Positions 19,498-29,271 of a DNA stretch of 48,448 bases are shown here, in pieces. Under the pieces are notes generated by a model, which saw nothing but the letters and a program-made list of their open reading frames with translations, ran no database searches and was not told where the DNA came from. Position 1 is the stretch's first letter. Each line of letters opens with the position of its first letter. Location of the stretch: assembly GCA_934149165.1 (NCBI GenBank), contig CAKPDY010000011.1, positions 1-48,448 of the forward strand. The letters are read 5' to 3'. Source of the stretch: an uncultured Clostridia bacterium. Its GTDB lineage: Bacteria; Bacillota; Clostridia; TANB77; CAG-508. The position numbers were made by a program, and so were the translations under genes.

Positions 19498-20004
19498 TTA
19501 TTTATTGTTTTCAAAATAAACACTAGTTTCTTCTAATCCATAAAAATCTACTTGTCTTAAAACTTCATATACAATAATATTAACAGAATTAGATAAATTT
19601 AATGAACGTAAGTTTTTTCTCATTGGTATTCTTATTGTATTATTTATATATTTTTGTAATAAATCCTCTGGTAACCCTTTAGTTTCTTTTCCAAATAATA
19701 TAAATACTTCATCAAAATTTTTATAATCAACATCTGAATAGCAATGTGTAGCTTTTGTAGATGCATAAAACATATTATTTTCTTCTGGTTTGTATTTATT
19801 TAAAAAATCATTTAATGATTCATGCTCTTCTATTTCTAACTTATCCCAATAATCTAACCCAGCTCTTTTCAAGTACTTATCTGTAATTTCAAATCCTAAA
19901 GGTTTTACTAAATGCAATTTAGCACCTGTTGCTGCACAAGTTCTTGCAATATTTCCTGTATTTTGTGGTATTTCAGGTTCCACCATTACAATATTTATTT
20001 TCAT
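19498..20004 (-). CDS. trmL: tRNA (cytidine/uridine-34 2'-O)-methyltransferase TrmL
   Basis: This SPOUT-class enzyme methylates the wobble ribose of tRNA-Leu isoacceptors. The signatures are the N-terminal EPEIPQNTGNIARTCAATG, the middle LFGKETKGLP and the C-terminal IPMRKNLRSLNLSNSVNIIVYE knot. The 168 aa length matches the short YibK/TrmL type. It lies 12 bp after valS, so the two are probably co-transcribed under the T-box. Confidence 0.95.
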   Translation of the reverse strand: MKINIVMVEPEIPQNTGNIARTCAATGAKLHLVKPLGFEITDKYLKRAGLDYWDKLEIEEHESLNDFLNKYKPEENNMFYASTKATHCYSDVDYKNFDEVFILFGKETKGLPEDLLQKYINNTIRIPMRKNLRSLNLSNSVNIIVYEVLRQVDFYGLEETSVYFENNK

Positions 20005-20016
20005 TTTTTAACCTCA

Positions 20017-22647
20017 TTACATTTTAGCTAATCTTTCCACAGTGTTTTTAAGCATTTCTTCATATTTAGCTAATTTTTCCTTTTCTTCATTAATCTTACT
20101 TTCAGGAGCCTTAGCAACAAACCCAGGGTTAGAAAGCATTTTTTTAGCTCTTGCCACTTCTGATTCTAACTTTGCTTTTTCTCCTTCTAATCTTTCCTTT
20201 TCAGCAGCTAAATCTACTAAATCTTCAAATGGAATATACAATTCCAAATCTTGCCCCATAATAGATATTGCATTTGAAGGTATATTTTCCTTATTAGGTT
20301 GAACTAATATTTCTTCTCCAAATCCTAATTTTAATAAAAATTGCTCGCTTTGTCTAATTAAATTTTCATATTTTCCAGTTACAAAAATTAATTTAGATTT
20401 TCTAGATGGGTGAACATTCATATTATTTCTAACATTTCTTATCTCACCTATAATATTTTTTAGCATTTCAATATTGTTTTCTTCTTCTTCAAAATTAAAT
20501 TCATCTTTGAATTGTGGCCATTCAGAAATCATTATTGTTTCATCATTATTATATAATTTTGTATAAATTTCTTCTGTTACAAATGGCATAATTGGGTGCA
20601 ACATTTTCAAACTATATTCTAATACTGTATTTAATGTAAATTGTGCTTCTTTACGGTTTTTGCATGTTTTATCATATAAACGAGTTTTTACAATTTCAAT
20701 ATACCAATCACAAAATTCATTCCAAATAAAGTCATATATTTTTTGTGTAGCAACACCTAGATCATAATTATCAATGTTTGTAGCCATTTCTTTAGCTAAT
20801 CTATTTGCTTTTGATAAAATCCATTTATCTTCTATTGCTAATTTTGATAAATCATATTTTTCATCATAATCTTCTAAATTCATTAAAACAAATTTTGATG
20901 CATTCCATAATTTATTTGCAAAATTAGCACCTTGCTCAACTTTAGCTGGTATATATCTTATGTCATTACCAAAAGAAATTCCTAATATTAATGAGAATCT
21001 TAAAGCATCTGCTCCATATTTTTCAACAACTTCTAATGGATCTACTCCATTTCCTAATGATTTACTCATTTTAACTCCATGTTCATCTCTTACTAATCCA
21101 TGGATAATAATATCTGAGAATGGTTTTTTTCCTAAATATTCAAGACCTGAAATTATCATTCTTGAAATCCATAAAGATATTATGTCATATCCTGTTATTA
21201 TAGTATTTGTTGGATAAAATGTTTTTAAATCTTCAGTTTCTTCAGGCCAACCTAATGTTGAAAAAGGCCATAATGCTGAACTAAACCAAGTGTCTAATGT
21301 ATCTTGATCTTGTGTTAAATGTGTACTTCCACATTTTGTACACTTTTCAGGCATTGTTCTTGAAACATGAATTTCACCACATTCATCACAATAATATGCC
21401 GGAATTCTATGTCCCCAATATAATTGACGTGAAATACACCAATCTTGTAAATTTTCCATCCAATTAAAATATGTTTTATCATATTTTCCAGGAATAAATT
21501 TAATATCTCCGCTTCTAACTGCTTCAATAGCAGGTTTTGCAAGTTCGCCCATTTTAACAAACCATTGGTCTGAAATTGTTGGTTCTATTGTTGTTTTACA
21601 TCTTTCACATTTTGCTACATTGTGTGTGTAATCTTCTATTTTTACTAAATATCCTTGGTCTTGTAACATTTTTACTATAACATCTCTTGCATCATATGCA
21701 TTCATTCCTGCTACTTCTGGAATCAAATCATTCATTATTAAATTACTATCAAAAACTTCAACAAATTCTAAATTATTTTTTAATCCAGCTTGATAATCAT
21801 TAGGGTCATGGCATGGTGTTAATTTAACACAACCTGTTCCAAATTCCATTTCAACAAAAGGATCTGCTATAATTGGAATTTCTTTGTTCATTAAAGGTAA
21901 TATACATTTCTTTCCTATTAAATGTTTAAATCTTTCATCTTTTGGATTAACTGCAACACCTGTATCTCCAAGCATTGTTTCTGGTCTTGTTGTTGCAACT
22001 ACTAAAAAATCTCCATTAGAATCCTTAATAGGATATTTTATATGCCATATGTGTGAAGCTTCTTCTTTATATTCAACTTCAGCATCTGAAATTGAAGTTT
22101 TACAATTTGGACACCAGTTTATCATTCTTTTACCTTTATAGATATATCCTTTATCATATAATCTAAAAAATACTTCTTCAACAGCATTAGATAAACCTTC
22201 ATCCATTGTAAAACGACTTCTTGACCAATCACAAGAGCAACCCATTTTACGTTGTTGTTTCTGAATTGTTCCACCATACTCATGTGTCCACTCCCATGCT
22301 TTTTCTAAAAATTCTTCACGAGTTAAATCAGATTTTTTCTTTCCTTCTTCACGTAATTTTTGAACAACTTTCATTTCTGTTGATATAGCTGCATGATCTG
22401 TTCCTGGTAACCATAAAGTATTAAAACCTTGCATTCTTTTATATCTTATTAGAAAATCTTGTATTGTTGCATCTAAAGCATGCCCCATATGCAATTTACC
22501 TGTTACATTTGGAGGTGGCATCATTATACAATAACTTTCTTTTGTTTTATCCATGCTTGGCTTAAAATAGCCATTTTCTTCCCATTTTTGATATAAACTT
22601 TCTTCAAAATCTTTTGGGCAATACTTCTCATTTAATTTGTGTTCCAT
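20017..22647 (-). CDS. valS: Valyl-tRNA synthetase
   Basis: ValS charges tRNA-Val and edits mischarged threonine. Class I signatures are present: PPPNVTGKLHMGHAL (HIGH motif, about residue 44) and KMSKSLGN (KMSKS, about 526). The editing domain carries TTRPETMLGDTGVAV, and two Cys pairs (CDECGE, CTKCGS) resemble a zinc-binding insert. The tRNA-binding helical domain and the C-terminal coiled coil from about residue 810 complete the 876 aa. Its expression is controlled by the T-box upstream. trmL follows directly. Confidence 0.98.
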   Translation of the reverse strand: MEHKLNEKYCPKDFEESLYQKWEENGYFKPSMDKTKESYCIMMPPPNVTGKLHMGHALDATIQDFLIRYKRMQGFNTLWLPGTDHAAISTEMKVVQKLREEGKKKSDLTREEFLEKAWEWTHEYGGTIQKQQRKMGCSCDWSRSRFTMDEGLSNAVEEVFFRLYDKGYIYKGKRMINWCPNCKTSISDAEVEYKEEASHIWHIKYPIKDSNGDFLVVATTRPETMLGDTGVAVNPKDERFKHLIGKKCILPLMNKEIPIIADPFVEMEFGTGCVKLTPCHDPNDYQAGLKNNLEFVEVFDSNLIMNDLIPEVAGMNAYDARDVIVKMLQDQGYLVKIEDYTHNVAKCERCKTTIEPTISDQWFVKMGELAKPAIEAVRSGDIKFIPGKYDKTYFNWMENLQDWCISRQLYWGHRIPAYYCDECGEIHVSRTMPEKCTKCGSTHLTQDQDTLDTWFSSALWPFSTLGWPEETEDLKTFYPTNTIITGYDIISLWISRMIISGLEYLGKKPFSDIIIHGLVRDEHGVKMSKSLGNGVDPLEVVEKYGADALRFSLILGISFGNDIRYIPAKVEQGANFANKLWNASKFVLMNLEDYDEKYDLSKLAIEDKWILSKANRLAKEMATNIDNYDLGVATQKIYDFIWNEFCDWYIEIVKTRLYDKTCKNRKEAQFTLNTVLEYSLKMLHPIMPFVTEEIYTKLYNNDETIMISEWPQFKDEFNFEEEENNIEMLKNIIGEIRNVRNNMNVHPSRKSKLIFVTGKYENLIRQSEQFLLKLGFGEEILVQPNKENIPSNAISIMGQDLELYIPFEDLVDLAAEKERLEGEKAKLESEVARAKKMLSNPGFVAKAPESKINEEKEKLAKYEEMLKNTVERLAKM

Positions 22648-22741
22648 AACTAAATTTCCTCCTTTTTTGGTGGTGTGATAACTGTAAATTTATTAAATGT
22701 ATTTCATAATTTGTATTAAATAAAATACTATAAAAACAAAA

Positions 22742-22985
22742 AACTTCACCCCTGTATAAGGGTGAAGTTAAAATTCACGGTACCACCTTAATTATTATAT
22801 ATATCTAAACTATAATATATAACATCTTATATAGCATTTAACGCTGCCTACGCGGATATACTTACTTTTATTTTCAGCACATCAACTCCAAAGCTACCTT
22901 CAGTAAAACTTATTATAAGAAGCTTCCAGCTTATAACTTCTATTCTCTATTATAATTTGTTAAACTTACTCCTCTTTTTCTTTGT
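22742..22985 (-). promoter_or_regulatory. T-box riboswitch leader of valS
   Basis: On the minus strand the leader shows the AGAGAATAGAAG Stem I region, a GAAGGTAGC segment in which GUA is the likely valine specifier codon, and the conserved T-box AAGGTGGTACCGTGAA. The terminator stem AACTTCACCC/GGGTGAAGTT with a T run ends it at about 22742. Uncharged tRNA-Val should favour the antiterminator and switch on valS-trmL. The gap 22648-23036 holds only this element and a short AT-rich spacer. Confidence 0.93.
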
Positions 22986-23036
22986 TTTTAATTATATAAT
23001 TAACATATTAACATAATTTCTTTATAAATTCAATAC

Positions 23037-23237
23037 TTAAATTAAAAAAACTGAACTTCCTATTATTGACATAACAAACCCAACAATTTTTAATGTTTTT
23101 GTTGACCTGTTTATATCTGTTGTACTAAAAAATTTTTCTGTTAAACTTCTTGCATCATATATAAATACAATTCCAATTGATATTACAATTATTCCTATAC
23201 AATTTAAAATATTATTAAATAAATCCATTTTTGACAT
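23037..23237 (-). CDS. Small membrane protein (66 aa), two helices
   Basis: The protein has two hydrophobic segments (about residues 10-26 and 49-66) joined by a polar loop containing SLTEKFFSTTDINRSTKTLK. It ends in ...GSSVFLI. A GGATG-like site lies before the ATG. I know no family or function. It sits between the valS T-box and the lacX-like gene, in the same orientation as both. Confidence 0.6.
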   Translation of the reverse strand: MSKMDLFNNILNCIGIIVISIGIVFIYDARSLTEKFFSTTDINRSTKTLKIVGFVMSIIGSSVFLI

Positions 23238-23279
23238 CCTTTATTATAAAATTTTTACAAACATTATAAATCTATATAT

Positions 23280-24155
23280 CTATTCTTCAAAAAACTCTAC
23301 AGTATATTTACAATCAAATGACTCATTTGGTCTTAATAATACTATTGACGTTTTTTCTGTAAATATTCCACTACTTTTTATTGAATCTGAAATACCATGC
23401 CATGGTTCTATACATATGAATGGTGCTCCTGGTTTTGACCATATTGCTAAATATGGAAATTCTGAAAAATCCATTGTTAGTAATCGTCTTCCTGTTGATT
23501 TTTTCATTAATGATATTTTTGAAGATGTCATCCCCTTCATAATTATAGCATCATTATTAAAAGTGTCTTTATTTAATGGAAGTCTTCTTTTATCTATCAT
23601 TCTATTTCTTGCATATTCTGTTCCAGATAAACCATCTATTAAATATAAAAAGTGAATTTTATCTTCATTTTCTTCAAATTCCAAATAGTATTCTTCATTT
23701 TTTAAATCTTCCCAATTTATTTTAAATGCAGGGTGTCCTCCTATGCAAAATGGCATATTAGATTTTCCTGTATTTATAACTTTATAAATTGTTGTTAATT
23801 TATTTTCATCTAGTCTATATGTTGTATATAATTCAAAGTCAAAAGGATATCTAGTTAATGTGTTTTTGTTACTTTTTAGTACATATGAATGAAAATTATC
23901 TAATTTTGTAATTGGTTCAAATTCTTGGTCTCTTGCAAATCCATGTTGAAACATTTCATATGTTCTGGCATTTATTATTGTTTGATTTCTTTTTAATTTT
24001 CCCACTATTGGAAATAATACTGGAGAATGTCTTTTCCAATAAACTTTTCCATTTTCATCTAAACAATCTTCTCCTTGGTGTATTCTTTCCTTTCCATTTA
24101 ATTTGAAACTAATTAATTCACCACCGTACTTAGAAGTTAATATTTGAGTATGCAT
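23280..24155 (-). CDS. LacX-like aldose 1-epimerase family protein
   Basis: This is a galactose-mutarotase-fold protein of the LacX subgroup, probably interconverting sugar anomers. The order is typical: GGELISFKLNGKERIHQ, a YWKRHSPVLFPIVGKL segment, MFQHGFARDQEF, then GGHPAFKINW with the catalytic His, and C-terminal FICIEPWHGISDS. These carry the active-site His and Glu of the fold. The length of 291 aa is standard. No sugar operon surrounds it, so the natural sugar is unknown. Confidence 0.88.
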   Translation of the reverse strand: MHTQILTSKYGGELISFKLNGKERIHQGEDCLDENGKVYWKRHSPVLFPIVGKLKRNQTIINARTYEMFQHGFARDQEFEPITKLDNFHSYVLKSNKNTLTRYPFDFELYTTYRLDENKLTTIYKVINTGKSNMPFCIGGHPAFKINWEDLKNEEYYLEFEENEDKIHFLYLIDGLSGTEYARNRMIDKRRLPLNKDTFNNDAIIMKGMTSSKISLMKKSTGRRLLTMDFSEFPYLAIWSKPGAPFICIEPWHGISDSIKSSGIFTEKTSIVLLRPNESFDCKYTVEFFEE

Positions 24156-24235
24156 AAACTTAGTCTCCTTTTTTTATTTTTTCTTTATTATAATATGTTC
24201 TTTTTATAAAAAAGTCAAGAGTTTTAAGGCATTTT

Positions 24236-25430
24236 TTACTTACTGCACATATGTTTTCTAGTCATTTCTAATAAATGCAATTTAGTAAAACCGTACTACT
24301 TGAGTTTTAGCTCTATCTTTTTTCAAACTTTCAACTAATAAATTTTTAATAACTTCCTCATCTTCCTTGCTATCCATATCAATATAATCTATAACAATTA
24401 TTCCACCAATGTCCCTAAGTCTTAATTGTTTAGCAATTTCAATTGTAGCTTCCATATTGACTTTTAATACAGTTTGCTCTATATTTTCCTTTCCTGTAAA
24501 TTTACCTGAATTCACATCAATTGCAGTTAAAGCTTCTGTTTTATCTATTATAATAAATCCGCCACATTTAAGCCAAATTTTTTTGTTAAATAATTTTTCT
24601 AACTGTTCTTCTAAACAATATATATCTAAAATATTACTTCTTTCTAATATTTCTAACTCACATTTTAAATTATTTTTATTTATAAAACTTTCAACATTTT
24701 TATAAATTTCCATATTATTTACAATAACCTTTTGCAAATCTTGTGTTCCTATATCTAATAATAATCTTTGAATAATATTTCCTTTTTCATATAGTAATTG
24801 TGGTTTACACATAGATTTTTTTATTAAATTATTAGCTTTATTTTCTATATTTTTGCAAATATTAATAACATTGTTAATATCTTCTACAATCTGCTCCTTA
24901 CTTGCATTTATTGCAGATGTTCTTATTATAATCCCATAATTTTTTATTCCAATATTTTCAACAATATTTTTTAATCTTATTATTTCATTATTGTCTTCTA
25001 TTTTTTGGGAAGTTGTTATAAACTCAGTATTTGGAATTACTACAACAAATTTACCAGCAATATTTAAATTTGTTGAAACCTTAGCTCCCTTTTTGTCTGT
25101 TTTGTCCTTTTTCACTTCAACAATTACAGGCATACCAACTTTTACGTAATCTTTTACATTATATTTACTAAAATCTTCATCTTTATTACCTGTTTCATTA
25201 CTTTTTTTAGGTAAAATATCCTTTATATGTAAATATGCATTTTTATCATCACCAATATCCACAAAAGCTGCTTGCATTCCTTGTAATACATCTGTAATTA
25301 TCCCTAAATAAACATTTCCCTCTAACCTTTCTATTTTATCACATTCATCGTATTTTTCTATAAGTTTTCCATTTTCTACTACAGCAACAATATCTTTATC
25401 TTTTGAGCTATTTATTATAATTTCTTTCAT
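24236..25430 (-). CDS. rng: Ribonuclease E/G family protein, read through a +1 shift at CGG
   Basis: RNase E/G enzymes cut single-stranded RNA and mature rRNA. Residues 1-379 contain an S1-like domain (VYLGIITDVLQGMQAAFVDIG, AYLHIKD) and the catalytic DNase I-like core (TALTAIDVNSGKF, RLRDIGGIIVIDYIDMD). At KTQVV the frame meets CGG and would stop two codons later. Skipping the C at 24293 yields GFTKLHLLEMTRKHM and a stop at 24236, which matches the family's G-x-T-x-L-x-L-x-EMTRK segment. The 397 aa product still ends before the usual CPxC zinc link, so tetramer assembly may differ from E. coli RNase G. It is 13 bp downstream of pth. Confidence 0.9.
24290..24293 (-). other. rng: CGG +1 shift site in rng (GTA-C-GGT)
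   Basis: The first frame reads GTA CGG TTT TAC TAA. The restored frame reads GTA then GGT TTT ACT AAA, which gives the family's conserved Gly before the EMTRK region. Confidence 0.88.
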
Positions 25431-25443
25431 ATATATTTACTCC

Positions 25444-26002
25444 TTAATTAAATTTATTCATTGCTTTATCTATACCATTTTTTAGTATTTCTTCTACAGC
25501 CAGTTCTGCTTGTTCTACACCTTTTTCTAATATTTCACACTCTTGTTTTGGAATACTACCTATTACATAATCTATTAAATCATCTTTGAATTCTGGCATT
25601 CCAATTCCTACTCTTATTCGCGGAAATTCCTGAGTATTTAAACAATGTACAACCGATTTCATTCCATTATGTGTACCGAGGTCCACCACTTTTTCTAATT
25701 CTAATTTTGCTTGGAGAAGTATCTATGTCATCATAAATTACTAATATATTCTCACTATTTATTTTATAAAAATTTGCAAATTCTTGTACTGATTCGCCAC
25801 TAAGATTCATATATGTTTGTGGCTTTAATAAAATCACTTTTTCATCATTTATGTTTCCTGTTCCGTACAACCCTTTAAATTTCGTTTTATTAACATCTAT
25901 ATTAAATTTTTGTGATATTTTATTAATAACATTAAATCCCATATTATGTCTTGTTTTTGAATATTCTGGTTCTGGGTTTCCTAATCCTACTATTAAATAC
26001 AT
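25444..26002 (-). CDS. pth: Peptidyl-tRNA hydrolase, read through a +1 shift at CGG
   Basis: Pth releases peptides from stalled peptidyl-tRNA and is essential in most bacteria. Codons 1-108 give VGLGNPEPEYSKTRHNMGF with the catalytic His, KPQTYMNLSGESV and IYDDIDTSPSKIRIRKSGGP. Then CGG occurs in frame. Skipping the C at 25678 gives GTHNGMKS with the catalytic Asn, FPRIRVGIG and a stop at 25444. Total length is 185 aa, the family norm. Without the shift the protein would lack the conserved GTHNG substrate site. An ATG at 25689 in the second frame could not by itself give an active enzyme. Confidence 0.95.
25675..25678 (-). other. pth: CGG +1 shift site in pth (CCT-C-GGT)
   Basis: The first frame is GGA CCT CGG TAC. 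The family motif GGPGTHNG needs GGA CCT then GGT ACA CAT AAT. The glycine is invariant in Pth. Confidence 0.92.
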
Positions 26003-26083
26003 TTTTTCACTCCTTAAAACTATAATATTTTCGCCATATTATATCATTTTCTTAATTTTTTTGTAAACTATTTCATACAAAAA

Positions 26084-26782
26084 TCAATCCAATTTTTCTT
26101 TTAAATAAATATTACTAATTAATTCTAACTCTTTAATTGATTCTTCAGATATATCAAAAGAAAACAATTTTTTAGCAGGTGCAGTAATAATATATCTTAT
26201 TACATCAACAGTAGTAGCACACATACTAATACAAGATTTATCAATTTTTCCACAATTTCTGCATTTATATCCATCATCTATTATGCTAAAATAACCAATA
26301 TTCTCCTTTTCCCTGCAACAAACACATTCTGAAACTTTGGGCATAAAACCAAGTAAACACAATAATCTTATTCTAAAAACAGAAATAACCAAATCTAAAT
26401 TTTTATTTGTTTCAGATATAATATATAATGTATTTAAAACTAATTGCAAAATTTTATATGTATTTTGATTTTCATATGTTACACTATCTACAATTTTGCA
26501 TACTTTAACAGCATAATTTAATTTATCTAAATCTGTTCTTAAATTATAAAAAATTTCTATAGTATCACAAGAATTAATATTATAACTATTATTTCCTTTA
26601 AAAATTAAATATTCTCCAAAGCAGAAAAATTGAGTGCCTGCCATAAGCAGGCTTTTAGGCCTTCTTGCTCCTTTAGCAGCACACCCTATTTTTCCATTTG
26701 GAGTTAATATTGTAACCATTTTATCATAATCACCCATTTTATTCTCTGATATTACTATCCCTTTGGTCTTCATTATCCCCAT
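26084..26782 (-). CDS. recO: DNA repair protein RecO
   Basis: RecO works with RecR to load RecA at gaps. The N-terminal OB-fold has KTKGIVISENKMGDYDKMVTI and GCAAKGARRPKS. The middle is helical, and the C-terminal zinc site has the CVCC and CRNCG cysteines. The protein is about 232 aa. I prefer the third-codon ATG of the longest frame (MGIMKTKG) because an AGGTG site lies about 7 bp before it. The 5' end overlaps yqzL, so their translation is probably coupled. Confidence 0.92.
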   Translation of the reverse strand: MGIMKTKGIVISENKMGDYDKMVTILTPNGKIGCAAKGARRPKSLLMAGTQFFCFGEYLIFKGNNSYNINSCDTIEIFYNLRTDLDKLNYAVKVCKIVDSVTYENQNTYKILQLVLNTLYIISETNKNLDLVISVFRIRLLCLLGFMPKVSECVCCREKENIGYFSIIDDGYKCRNCGKIDKSCISMCATTVDVIRYIITAPAKKLFSFDISEESIKELELISNIYLKEKLD

Positions 26783-26891
26783 ATTCATTCACCTTTAAAC
26801 TTTTTTCTAAATTTTGCACTTCTACTAATTCCATAAAAGTATTTATATTTCCTGTATTTTTAAAAGTATTCCAAGCTAATTGTTTTATCAT
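26739..26891 (-). CDS. yqzL: YqzL family small protein
   Basis: This 50 aa protein begins MIKQLAWNTFKNTGNINTFM. That resembles the B. subtilis YqzL start (WNVFSQTGNVDTY), and the position between era and recO is the same. It overlaps recO by about 44 bp. The function is unknown in all species I recall. A GGAGTG site precedes the ATG. Confidence 0.8.
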   Translation of the reverse strand: MIKQLAWNTFKNTGNINTFMELVEVQNLEKSLKVNEYGDNEDQRDSNIRE

Positions 26892-26981
26892 ATGCACTCA
26901 CTCCTCTTATTAATAAAGTTTTATATAACTTCATTGTTATCTTTTGCTTTTTTATAAAATTTATACATAATTTCTATGTTA

Positions 26982-27887
26982 TTATTGTAATTTAAATTTT
27001 TTAACTAAACTATCATTATTTAACCAATCTTCTTTAACTTTAACCCAAATTTTTAAATTCACTTTTGTATCTAACATTTTTTCTAAATCTTGTCTAGCAT
27101 ATGTTCCTATTTTTTTTAACATACTACCATTTTTACCTATTATAATACCTTTATGTGAATTTCTTAAACAATATATTGTAACATCAATATCATAAATTTT
27201 TTCTTTATTTTGTGTTTTTCTAGTTTTCATTTTTTCTGTTTCTACATATATGCCATGAGGAACTTCATCATCTAATAATCTTAACGCTTTTTCTCTAACT
27301 GTTTCTTCTACTAATTGTCTTAAAGTTTGGTCTGTGTATTCTTCTATATTATAATATGCAGGACCTGGTTTTAGGTTATTTTCTATTTCATCTAATACAA
27401 CATCCATATTTTTATTTTTTATAACAGAAATTGGGATTATTGCCTGAAAATCATATTCATCTTTATATATATTTATTAATTTAGCAAGGTGTTCTTTAGT
27501 AACTAAATCTATTTTGTTTATTATTAATATAGTCTTTATTTTAGATTCTTTTATTTTCTCTAAAATAATTCTATCTCCTTTTCCAATATTTTCAGATGTA
27601 GCATCTATAACAAATAATGTTATATCTACCTCACCTATAACACCAAATGCTGTTTCTACCATAGTATTACCAAGTTTTGTTTTAGGTTTATGTATTCCTG
27701 GTGTATCTATAAATATTATTTGAGAATTTTGCCTATTTACTATAGCCTTTATGGCTGTTCTAGTAGTTTGTGGCTTATTTGCAATTGCTACTACTTTTTC
27801 ACCAACAAGTAAATTAATTATGCTTGATTTTCCGACATTTGTTCTACCAACCATAGACACAAATCCAGATTTAAATTGTTTTTCCAT
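26982..27887 (-). CDS. era: GTPase Era
   Basis: Era binds 16S rRNA near its 3' end and licenses 30S maturation. The G motifs are G1 GRTNVGKSS, G2 around TTRTAIKAI, G3 DTPGIHKPK, G4 NKIDLV and a G5-like segment. The C-terminal KH domain has IIGKNGSMLKKIGTYARQDLEK. Length is 301 aa. It sits in the usual order with ybeY, dgkA, yqzL and recO. Confidence 0.97.
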   Translation of the reverse strand: MEKQFKSGFVSMVGRTNVGKSSIINLLVGEKVVAIANKPQTTRTAIKAIVNRQNSQIIFIDTPGIHKPKTKLGNTMVETAFGVIGEVDITLFVIDATSENIGKGDRIILEKIKESKIKTILIINKIDLVTKEHLAKLINIYKDEYDFQAIIPISVIKNKNMDVVLDEIENNLKPGPAYYNIEEYTDQTLRQLVEETVREKALRLLDDEVPHGIYVETEKMKTRKTQNKEKIYDIDVTIYCLRNSHKGIIIGKNGSMLKKIGTYARQDLEKMLDTKVNLKIWVKVKEDWLNNDSLVKKFKLQ

Positions 27888-27938
27888 TTAGTTTTTCCTT
27901 TCTATTTTATATTAATATTACTCTAAATTATATAATTT

Positions 27939-28700
27939 TTATAACAAAGTTAATCCATATACCAAAAGAACAATTAATATTCCCATGAATGAACCAAATA
28001 TACTTTCTGCTAAAGAATGCATTTTTGATTCAATTCTATTTTCAAATACCATTAAAGATAACATTAATGCCAATGTAAATATTAATATATTTTGTGTATT
28101 AATCCAAATTGATGTTAATACTGCAAAAGCTAATGCTGTTTGTCCACTTGGTATGAATTTTTTAGTTAATATTCCAGTTTTATTTTTACAATTTCCATAT
28201 GATGTATGTTTACTTGCAAATGCTTTAAAAACCAAAATTGTAATAACAGTTAATATTATAGAAACAAAAACTAAGTGTTTAGGTGAACTTACCATACTTT
28301 GAAAAATTGTTTTACTAATTTCACCTATTGTTTCATCTTTTAAAAATATAAAATATGCAACAATAACCGAATTTATTGCCATAAGTAACACTGAACCAGC
28401 TGCAACATCTTTAGCTATTTTTGCTTTTGGGTGATACTTATCTGTATATAAATCAACCACTGTTTCTATTGCTGTATTTACCATTTCAGCAAAAATAACT
28501 AAAAAGACTGCAAAAGTTAAGCATAAAAACTGTGTTGTTTCTAATTTATAAAATAAACTTAAAACCAAAACACAAACTGCAATAACAAGTTGTTTTTTTA
28601 TATTGCTTTGAGTTGTAGTAGCATATATTAATCCATTTACAGCATTATTACAGGCATCTATAAAATTACTATTTTTTATTTTTTCTTTATCTTTATTCAT
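27939..28700 (-). CDS. DgkA-type lipid kinase fused to a PAP2-like membrane domain
   Basis: Residues 1-125 are a small integral-membrane kinase (undecaprenol/diacylglycerol kinase) with the AEMVNTAIETVVDLYT motif and KIAKDVAAGSVL. The rest, about 140-253, has more membrane helices and a PAP2-like segment with SGQTALAF and a C-terminal HSLAES motif. The fusion could phosphorylate and dephosphorylate lipid carriers such as undecaprenol. The total of 253 aa is roughly twice the size of DgkA alone. The gene lies between ybeY and era, the standard place. Confidence 0.85.
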   Translation of the reverse strand: MNKDKEKIKNSNFIDACNNAVNGLIYATTTQSNIKKQLVIAVCVLVLSLFYKLETTQFLCLTFAVFLVIFAEMVNTAIETVVDLYTDKYHPKAKIAKDVAAGSVLLMAINSVIVAYFIFLKDETIGEISKTIFQSMVSSPKHLVFVSIILTVITILVFKAFASKHTSYGNCKNKTGILTKKFIPSGQTALAFAVLTSIWINTQNILIFTLALMLSLMVFENRIESKMHSLAESIFGSFMGILIVLLVYGLTLL

Positions 28701-28725
28701 ATATTTTCCTTTATTAAATTCTTAC

Positions 28726-29211
28726 TTATCTATTTATGTTTAATTTTTTTAAAATATTTTCTTCTTTTTCTCTCATAATAATTTTGTCTTCATCAACCAT
28801 ATGATCATATCCCATTAAATGATAAAATCCATGAACTACCATATATGCTAATTCCCTTTCAAAACTATGTCCATATTCTTTTGCTTGTTGTTCAACTCTT
28901 TCAAGTGAAATAATAATATCTCCTAAAGCTTCAACAACTTCATTTTCTTCTGTTTTTACCATATTATCTATCTCACTTTTTTCAAACATAGGAAATGATA
29001 ACACATCTGTTTCTTTATCTATATTTCTAAATTGATTATTTATTTTTCTTATTTCTTCTGGAGTTGTTAAAGTAATACTTATGTATAAATTAAGGTTATT
29101 TAAATTTTCTTCAGTAAAACATGTATCTACAACAAGTTCTATTATTTGTTTATAATTTTCATTTTCTTCTACATTATTGTATACCAATTCCAAAAAATTA
29201 TTTTTTTTCAT
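28726..29211 (-). CDS. ybeY: Endoribonuclease / rRNA maturation factor YbeY
   Basis: YbeY is a zinc-dependent RNase that matures 16S rRNA. The signature HGFYHLMGYDH supplies three His ligands. NQFRNIDKETDVLSFP and LGDIIISLERV are also typical. I choose the internal ATG (MKKNNFLEL) rather than the longer frame beginning MQNWNGCEY, because the family starts close to this residue and the upstream codons look untranslated. The product is about 161 aa. Confidence 0.92.
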   Translation of the reverse strand: MKKNNFLELVYNNVEENENYKQIIELVVDTCFTEENLNNLNLYISITLTTPEEIRKINNQFRNIDKETDVLSFPMFEKSEIDNMVKTEENEVVEALGDIIISLERVEQQAKEYGHSFERELAYMVVHGFYHLMGYDHMVDEDKIIMREKEENILKKLNINR

Positions 29212-29271
29212 ATATTCACATCCATTCCAATTTTGCACATATTTTAAATTTATACAATAACAAAAACAAAT

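Noticed and set aside
25444..25689. A separate gene starting at the ATG at 25689
   Set aside because: It is the C-terminal part of Pth and continues the 5' part exactly when the C is skipped.
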